A stretch of DNA of 5,035 nucleotides from Pseudomonadota bacterium (GTDB lineage Bacteria > Pseudomonadota > Gammaproteobacteria > Burkholderiales > SG8-39): positions 1 through 5,035 of the forward strand of contig JAKAIH010000245.1 of assembly GCA_021825225.1 (NCBI GenBank), read 5' to 3'. This document shows, piece by piece, positions 1-5,035 of the stretch. A model generated the notes under the pieces. It worked only from the letters and a program-made list of their open reading frames with translations. It did not search any database and was not told the DNA's origin. The position numbers were made by a program, and so were the translations under genes. Position 1 is the stretch's first letter; every line of letters begins with the position of its first letter.

Positions 1-837
1 CGAATTGGAATGGTGTTTCAGGAACGGCAGGTCGAGCCGCTCGCGCGCCGCCTCGTGCAGCAGCACATGCACCAGCGCGTACAGAAACGCCGGATCGGTC
101 TTCGGCTTGATCGGCACCCATTCGGCCGAGCAGGCGCCCGTGACTGACAGGTGCGGCTCCACCTGCACGCGCTTCATGCCGCGCTCGCGCGCGTTGGCGT
201 GGCGCCACACGCCGACCACGCCGCCGGAAGCTTCGACGTTGGCGCCGCAGGAAATCACGTAATTGCACATCGGCGTGTCCGGGCACACGGTGAACGCGCG
301 GTGCCAGAATTCGCCGTACAGATGCTCGGAGTGGGTGCATTTCACCCCCTGCCCCGAGCCGAAGCCCATGTCGACCGGCCCCCAGGCGGCGAGGAACGCG
401 GGAAAGGTGCCCATGTAGGATTGCGGCGTGCCGCCGCCGCCGAAATTTGCGGCGACCTTGGGGTAACCCGAGGCATCGAGCAAGCCGGCTTCCCGGATCG
501 AGCGCAGCTTCGCCGCGATGGTATCCAGGGCCTCGTCCCAGGAAATCGGCACGAAGCCCGGATCCTCGTTTCTGCCTTTCTTCGGGTTGCTGCGCCGCAT
601 CGGCGTCAGCACGCGGTTCGGGTTGTAGGTCTTCTGCACCAGGCCGTAAGCCCGCACGCACACCTTGCCGCCGCCCGGATGCACGTTGCAGGCGGCGAAG
701 TTCGGTTCGACTTCGGTGGCCACGCCGTCCACCACTTTCACCGTGAGCAGATCCGGGCCGGCCACGCACTGGTAGCAGTAGGTTGCGCGCTTGCCCGACG
801 TGGCGAGCGGCGCGGCCGTTTGCTGCGGCGCGCTCAC
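1..837 (-). CDS. Molybdopterin oxidoreductase large subunit, N-terminal part, PadB-like candidate
   Basis: This is the first 279 codons of a DMSO-reductase-superfamily catalytic subunit (usual length about 700-900 residues); the left edge cuts off the rest. Visible parts, numbered from the GTG at 837: an N-terminal iron-sulfur segment with YCYQC (Cys21, Cys24), Cys50 and GGKVC (Cys60); a VPISWDEALD motif (about 96-105), typical of the family; a glycine-rich GGGGTP stretch (133-138); GVKCTHSEHLYG (164-175), whose Cys167 is a possible molybdenum ligand; and the pterin-binding segments CGANVEAS (197-204) and VEPHLS...PKTD (226-248). No twin-arginine signal is visible, so the protein is probably cytoplasmic. 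From memory of the family, the pattern resembles PadB, the molybdenum subunit of phenylacetyl-CoA:acceptor oxidoreductase; another member of the superfamily is possible. The GTG start follows AAGG ten bases upstream. An in-frame ATG at 951 would add 38 unconvincing residues and has no Shine-Dalgarno. FeS and membrane-anchor subunit genes would be expected downstream, outside the window. Confidence 0.85.
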   Translation of the reverse strand, partial: MSAPQQTAAPLATSGKRATYCYQCVAGPDLLTVKVVDGVATEVEPNFAACNVHPGGGKVCVRAYGLVQKTYNPNRVLTPMRRSNPKKGRNEDPGFVPISWDEALDTIAAKLRSIREAGLLDASGYPKVAANFGGGGTPQSYMGTFPAFLAAWGPVDMGFGSGQGVKCTHSEHLYGEFWHRAFTVCPDTPMCNYVISCGANVEASGGVVGVWRHANARERGMKRVQVEPHLSVTGACSAEWVPIKPKTDPAFLYALVHVLLHEAARERLDLPFLKHHSNS

Positions 838-893
838 TGCCGCACCGCCTTGCGCGTTGTCGCGCCGATTTCCCCGCTCAAGCTCATGTGCAT
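834..893 (-). CDS. Possible 19-residue leader ORF coupled to the oxidoreductase
   Basis: On the minus strand, GGGAGG (906-901) lies seven bases before an ATG at 893, the best ribosome-binding site upstream of the oxidoreductase. It opens MHMSLSGEIGATTRKAVRQ and stops at TGA 836-834, so the stop overlaps the GTG start at 837 by four bases (GTGA). The arrangement would suit translational coupling or a leader peptide. A second ATG (887) in the same frame is also possible. Alternatively, this is the true N-terminus of the oxidoreductase, separated by a one-base frameshift or sequencing error. No function is recognisable and the peptide has no membrane segment. The site is clear; that the peptide is made is inference. 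Confidence 0.35.
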   Translation of the reverse strand: MHMSLSGEIGATTRKAVRQ

Positions 894-900
894 AACCTTT

Positions 901-906
901 CCTCCC
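901..906 (-). promoter_or_regulatory. Strong Shine-Dalgarno GGGAGG ahead of the leader ORF
   Basis: GGGAGG is followed by AAAGGTT and then ATG at 893, near-ideal spacing. It serves the short overlapping frame and not the frame of the oxidoreductase body, so it bears on where that gene's translation begins. Confidence 0.6.
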
Positions 907-948
907 GTAAATGATGCCATCGGACCGCCCCGCCACATGGGCCTGGGA

Positions 949-988
949 CATAGACTGAACGATGGTTCAATCCGATGAATCATAGACT
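949..988. repeat. 8-bp direct repeat bracketing a 5-4-5 inverted repeat
   Basis: CATAGACT occurs at 949-956 and 981-988, a start-to-start distance of 32 bp (about three helical turns). Between them, TGAAC (956-960) and GTTCA (965-969) form a perfect inverted repeat around GATG. GATG recurs at 974-977. The block lies in the non-coding divergent region, upstream of the oxidoreductase, and could be a binding site for a transcription factor. Which protein binds it, if any, is unknown. Confidence 0.4.
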
Positions 989-997
989 CCGCCGCGC

Positions 998-1013
998 GCA
1001 CAGTGCTTGCCAA
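998..1013 (-). promoter_or_regulatory. Weak candidate sigma-54 promoter for the oxidoreductase
   Basis: The minus strand reads TTGGCAAGCACTGTGC (1013-998). GG (1011-1010) and GC (999-998) are separated by exactly ten bases, as in the -24/-12 elements of sigma-54 promoters. TGGCAAG differs from TGGCACG at one base, and GTGC from TTGC at one base. The predicted start, near 986, would leave a leader of about 90 bases before the short ORF. No convincing sigma-70 promoter was found for this gene. Such matches arise by chance, so this is tentative. Confidence 0.22.
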
Positions 1014-1042
1014 ATACGCCTTTATACCAGGCTGCTTTGGCA
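1008..1042. promoter_or_regulatory. Candidate operator: 7-bp inverted repeat over the regulator promoter
   Basis: TGCCAAA (1008-1014) and TTTGGCA (1036-1042) form a perfect 7-bp inverted repeat with 21 bp between them. A third half-site, GCCAA, lies at 1061-1065. The arms flank the -35 and abut the -10 of the regulator gene, and the left arm overlaps the sigma-54-like element. This position would suit autoregulation and control of the divergent gene by the Lrp-like protein. Binding is inference. Confidence 0.4.
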
Positions 1043-1048
1043 TATAAT
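1021..1048 (+). promoter_or_regulatory. Sigma-70 promoter of the Lrp/AsnC regulator gene
   Basis: A perfect -10 TATAAT (1043-1048) follows a weaker -35 TTTATA (1021-1026; four of six consensus bases) after a 16-bp spacer. The start site would fall near 1055, giving a leader of about 24 bases that contains the ribosome-binding site TGAGG (1068-1072). The weak -35 between inverted half-sites is consistent with a regulated promoter. Confidence 0.6.
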
Positions 1049-1078
1049 TTCTTCCGTATCGCCAATGTGAGGCATTTA

Positions 1079-1558
1079 ATGCCAATATTTCAGCTCGACC
1101 GCACAGACCGAAAAATCCTCGAAATCCTGCAAAAAGAAGGCCGCCTGAGCAATCTCGAACTCGCCGAGCGCGTCGCCCTCTCGCCCTCGCCCTGCCTGCG
1201 CCGCCTGAAGCGCCTGGAGGAGACCGGCGTGATCCGCCAGTACGTGGCTCTGGTCGATTCGCTCAAGGTTGGACTCGGTCTGCTCGCCTATGTTTCCGTA
1301 AAACTGGAAAAACGCGGCGAGGGCGCAGTCAAGGCCTTCGCCCGCGCGGTGCAGAACTGGCAGGAGGTGGTCGCCTGCTACTCCATGACCGGCGATCTCG
1401 ATTACCTGCTGCGGGTGCATGTCGAGGATCTCGAGCATTACTCGCGCTTCGTCATGAATTCGCTGCTGAAGCACCCCGGGATTACCGAGGTGAAATCCAG
1501 CTTCGCGCTGGAGCGCGTGAAGGACACCACGGCCCTGCCTCTGACACACCTCGCCTGA
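1079..1558 (+). CDS. Lrp/AsnC-family transcriptional regulator
   Basis: This is a complete protein of 159 residues, normal for the family. Residues about 6-56 form the winged helix-turn-helix: LDRTDRKILEILQKEGR starts the domain, NLELAERVALS leads into the recognition helix, and SPCLRRLKRLEETGVI completes it. Residues about 66-150 form the RAM effector and oligomerisation domain, with VVACYSMTGDLDYLL (97-111) carrying the family's G-D-x-D-Y-L motif and the terminal ALERVKDTTALPL typical of Lrp proteins. Members form dimers to octamers on DNA and often sense amino acids. The ATG at 1079 is chosen because TGAGG lies six bases upstream and the family alignment begins there; a TTG at 1007 in the same frame would lie upstream of the promoter. 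The gene is divergent from the oxidoreductase and convergent with the transporter operon, five bases from livF. Control of either neighbour is inference; the effector is unknown. Confidence 0.95.
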   Translation: MPIFQLDRTDRKILEILQKEGRLSNLELAERVALSPSPCLRRLKRLEETGVIRQYVALVDSLKVGLGLLAYVSVKLEKRGEGAVKAFARAVQNWQEVVACYSMTGDLDYLLRVHVEDLEHYSRFVMNSLLKHPGITEVKSSFALERVKDTTALPLTHLA

Positions 1559-1563
1559 CCCGG

Positions 1564-3088
<1,525 letters not shown>

Positions 3089-3092
<4 letters not shown>

Positions 3093-4081
3093 GTTTTTTC
3101 CGCATTTCCATCGGCGGCCGCACTGCGGCGCGATTTGAACAGGCGCGCCAGACTCGGCACGACGCCGCGCGGCAGGAAGATCATGGTGCCGATCATGACC
3201 GCGCCGAACACCATCATTTCGTAGTCCTCGAACGTCGCCAGCAGTTGCGGCAGCGTGGTCAGCACCGCCGCCCCGACCACGGCGCCGAAGGTCGAGGCCA
3301 GGCCGCCGAATACCACCATGGTCACCAGTTCGATCGAGTGCAGAAACGCAACTTTGCCCGGCGTGACGAAGCCGGAGTAGTGCGCGGCCAGGCTGCCGGC
3401 AACGGACGCGTATACCGCCGAGATCACGAACACCATGAGTTTGTGCTCGGCCGCGTTGATCCCGACCACTTCGGCGCCGACCTCGGAACTGTGCAGCGCG
3501 CGCAGCGCGCGCCCGGCCGGGGACTCGATCAGGTTGAGCGCGAGCCAAACCGCGACGAGCAGCAAGGCCCCGACGACCCAGTACCAGATGTGTTCGCCCT
3601 GCAGCACGAAGCCGCCGATGCGAAACGGCACGACCGAGATCCCGTCCGGGCCGCCGGTGAATTTGTCTTCGGTGGTGATGATCATGAAAATGATGATCCC
3701 CAGGCCGAGCGTAGCCATGGCGAGATAGTGGCCTCTCAGGCGCAAAATCGGCCGGCCGACGATGAAAGCCAGCACTGCAACCGCGAGCGTGGTTGCGAGC
3801 AGAGCGGCCGTCGGCGGCCAACCGTAGCGCGAGGCGAGGATAGCCGAGCCATAGGCACCGAGGCCGAAGAAACCCGCATGACCGAGGCTGATCTGCCCCG
3901 CATAGCCGATGAGCAGATTCAGGCCGATGCAGACGATCGCGTTCAAACCCACCAGGATCGCGACGTCGTAGAAGTAACTGTTGCGCAACGCGAGCGGCAG
4001 CAGCGCGATGACGGCGGCAAGCGCCAGCAATCCCCCGGTGCGCGGCGAGGCCAGGCGTTGCAGCATCGGACGCGCCAGCAT
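3089..4081 (-). CDS. livM: Branched-chain amino acid-type ABC transporter permease LivM
   Basis: This 330-residue inner-membrane protein forms the translocation channel with LivH. Hydrophobic segments are visible at about 17-34, 39-58, 68-84, 91-110, 117-136, 165-184, 214-235, 250-276 and 286-304. Family marks are NLLIGYAGQISLGHAGFFG (55-73), GGPDGI (143-148), and the cytoplasmic coupling loop AGRALRALHSSEVGAEVVGI (189-208), which contacts the ATPases. The tail is basic (FKSRRS) and cytoplasmic. The ATG at 4081 lies four bases after the livH stop. No clear Shine-Dalgarno precedes it or the in-frame ATG at 4066, so translation probably depends on ribosomes finishing livH; the exact start is uncertain by about five residues. 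Length and motifs are normal for LivM and the gene looks intact. Confidence 0.94.
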
Positions 4082-4085
4082 GGTA

Positions 4086-4961
4086 CTAGACGCGTTCGCC
4101 GCCGCGCTTGCCGAACAATCCGCTCGGCATGAAAAACAGCACCGCGAGGATGATCACGAACGCGATCGCATCCTTGTATGCCGAGGACAGGTAGCCGGCG
4201 CTCATGGTTTCGGCCAAGCCCAGCACCAAACCGCCGACCACCGCGCCGACCCCGCTCCCCAGTCCGCCGAGAATCGCGGCGGCAAAACCTTTCAGGCCCA
4301 GCATCACGCCGACGTCGTAGGAGGTGGTCGTGATCGGTGCGATCAGGATGCCCGCGACCGCGCCCAGGGCAGCCGACAAACCGAAGGACAGGAACAGCAC
4401 CATGCGCACATTGATCCCTACCAGTTGTGCCGCGAGGCGATTGTGCGAAGTCGCGAGCATCGCCTTGCCCAGCAGCGTGCGGCCGAAAAACCAGGACAGC
4501 GCAAGCACGATCGCCAGCGTCACCCCGAGCACCCACAGGCTCTGCGGCAGGATGGTTGCGCCCGCGATCGGAATCGGCGTATCGCCGGTGAAGGGCTTGA
4601 GCGCATGCAGATTTTTGTCCCAGATCAGCATCGCCAGCCCGCGCAGGAACATCGACGCGCCGATGGTGATGATGATCAGCGTGACCACCGAGGCGCCGTG
4701 CGCCGGTTCGACCGCGAACTTCTCCAGCGCGAGGCCCACCAGGGCGGCCGCCGCTATGGCGAGCGGGATGGCCAGCAGATAAGGCAAGCCCGCGGCGACC
4801 AGCGACATGGTGGCCATGCCGCCGATCATCACGAATTCGCCCTGCGCGAAGTTGATCACGTGGCTGGCGTTGAAAATGATGGAGAAGCCGAGCGCGACCA
4901 GCGCATAGATCGCGCCCACCGTGAGTCCGGTGAGCAAATACTGCATGAACTGCGCGCTCAT
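4086..4961 (-). CDS. livH: Branched-chain amino acid-type ABC transporter permease LivH
   Basis: This 291-residue inner-membrane permease is the partner of LivM. Early residues contain the LivH signature: GAIYALVALGFSIIFNASHV (16-35), then INFAQGEFVMIGG (36-48). Hydrophobic segments lie at about 10-30, 41-58, 60-79, 92-113, 140-159, 187-210, 222-250 and 264-280. The coupling loop is LLGKAMLATSHNRLAAQLVG (163-182), and GLKGFAAAILGGLGS (222-236) is highly typical. The ATG at 4961 is chosen because GGAGG lies seven bases upstream. A GTG at 5003 in frame would add 14 polar residues and lacks this site. The ATG overlaps a stop in another frame as ATGA, which suggests that an upstream gene is co-transcribed. 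livM follows after four bases. Confidence 0.94.
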   Translation of the reverse strand: MSAQFMQYLLTGLTVGAIYALVALGFSIIFNASHVINFAQGEFVMIGGMATMSLVAAGLPYLLAIPLAIAAAALVGLALEKFAVEPAHGASVVTLIIITIGASMFLRGLAMLIWDKNLHALKPFTGDTPIPIAGATILPQSLWVLGVTLAIVLALSWFFGRTLLGKAMLATSHNRLAAQLVGINVRMVLFLSFGLSAALGAVAGILIAPITTTSYDVGVMLGLKGFAAAILGGLGSGVGAVVGGLVLGLAETMSAGYLSSAYKDAIAFVIILAVLFFMPSGLFGKRGGERV

Positions 4962-5035
4962 GGCGCCGCCTCCGCTCGATCGTCGTGAATCAAGCGAAAC
5001 CACTGTCGGCGGTCGACGGCAATCGCGGCCGGTCG
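4958..5035 (-). CDS. Possible C-terminal end of an upstream operon gene
   Basis: On the minus strand, the frame beginning at 5035 is open for 25 codons and ends at TGA 4960-4958. That stop overlaps the livH ATG as ATGA, the same geometry as the livM/livG and livG/livF junctions. The last residues read WFRLIHDDRAEAAP. The fragment is too short to name. In similar clusters this place may hold a binding protein, an acyl-CoA ligase or another operon member. The frame could also be open by chance in GC-rich DNA; the matching overlap is the main support. Confidence 0.4.
   Translation of the reverse strand, partial: RPAAIAVDRRQWFRLIHDDRAEAAP

Noticed and set aside
954..971. FNR/CRP-type site at TTGAAC...GTTCA
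   Set aside because: The TTGA and TCA halves are two bases too far apart for the FNR pattern, and the right half does not match TCAA on the same strand.
151..978. Open frame on the plus strand opposite the oxidoreductase (275 codons)
   Set aside because: The minus-strand frame carries conserved molybdopterin oxidoreductase motifs throughout; the plus frame shows none.
1007..1078. Upstream TTG start adding 24 residues to the regulator
   Set aside because: It would lie before the TATAAT promoter, and the added sequence is not part of the Lrp fold; the ATG at 1079 has its own Shine-Dalgarno.
3664..3703. Repeated GATGAT/ATGATC triplets resembling a short tandem repeat
   Set aside because: They encode an isoleucine/methionine-rich membrane segment of LivM in frame; no separate repeat structure is needed.
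3245..4132. Long open frame on the plus strand opposite livM (295 codons)
   Set aside because: It is antisense to a clear permease gene; its product is a polar, Arg/Gln/His-rich sequence typical of the reverse frame of a GC-rich membrane protein gene, with no recognisable domain.
3981..4988. Long open frame on the plus strand opposite livH (335 codons)
   Set aside because: Same cause: a low-complexity polar translation antisense to livH, with no family resemblance.

Overview
The window is GC-rich bacterial chromosomal DNA with tightly packed genes. It most resembles a proteobacterium, probably a betaproteobacterium of the kind that degrades aromatic compounds. That placement is inferred from codon use and gene content, since there is no rRNA or other phylogenetic marker here. 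I see no mobile element, CRISPR array, tRNA or rRNA.

Layout: (1) Bases 1-837, minus strand, carry the first 279 codons of a large molybdopterin oxidoreductase of the DMSO-reductase superfamily. It is cut by the left edge. Its features suggest a PadB-like catalytic subunit (phenylacetyl-CoA:acceptor oxidoreductase), but this is not certain. A 19-codon ORF with a strong Shine-Dalgarno overlaps its GTG start by four bases. (2) Bases 838-1078 are a divergent regulatory region. It holds a perfect TATAAT -10 for the regulator gene, a 7-bp inverted repeat, an 8-bp direct repeat bracketing a second inverted repeat, and a weak sigma-54-like element facing the oxidoreductase. (3) Bases 1079-1558, plus strand, encode a complete Lrp/AsnC-family regulator. 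(4) Bases 1564-4961, minus strand, are a complete four-gene branched-chain-amino-acid-type ABC transporter core, transcribed in the order livH-livM-livG-livF. Two of its internal junctions are ATGA-type overlaps. A further ATGA overlap before livH suggests that another gene of the same operon lies beyond the right edge.

How the genes may work together: HAAT-family (Liv) transporters commonly carry branched-chain or aromatic amino acids, or aromatic acids, in degradation clusters. Lrp/AsnC proteins often sense amino acids. A PadB-like enzyme would act in anaerobic phenylalanine/phenylacetate oxidation. A coherent reading is an uptake-plus-oxidation locus controlled by the Lrp-like protein through the divergent region. 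The substrate and the regulatory link are inference. No periplasmic binding protein (LivK) gene is present in the window.

The genes belong to known families. The parts worth a second look are the divergent control region, the leader ORF and the non-canonical iron-sulfur cysteine pattern of the oxidoreductase. I see no clearly novel system.
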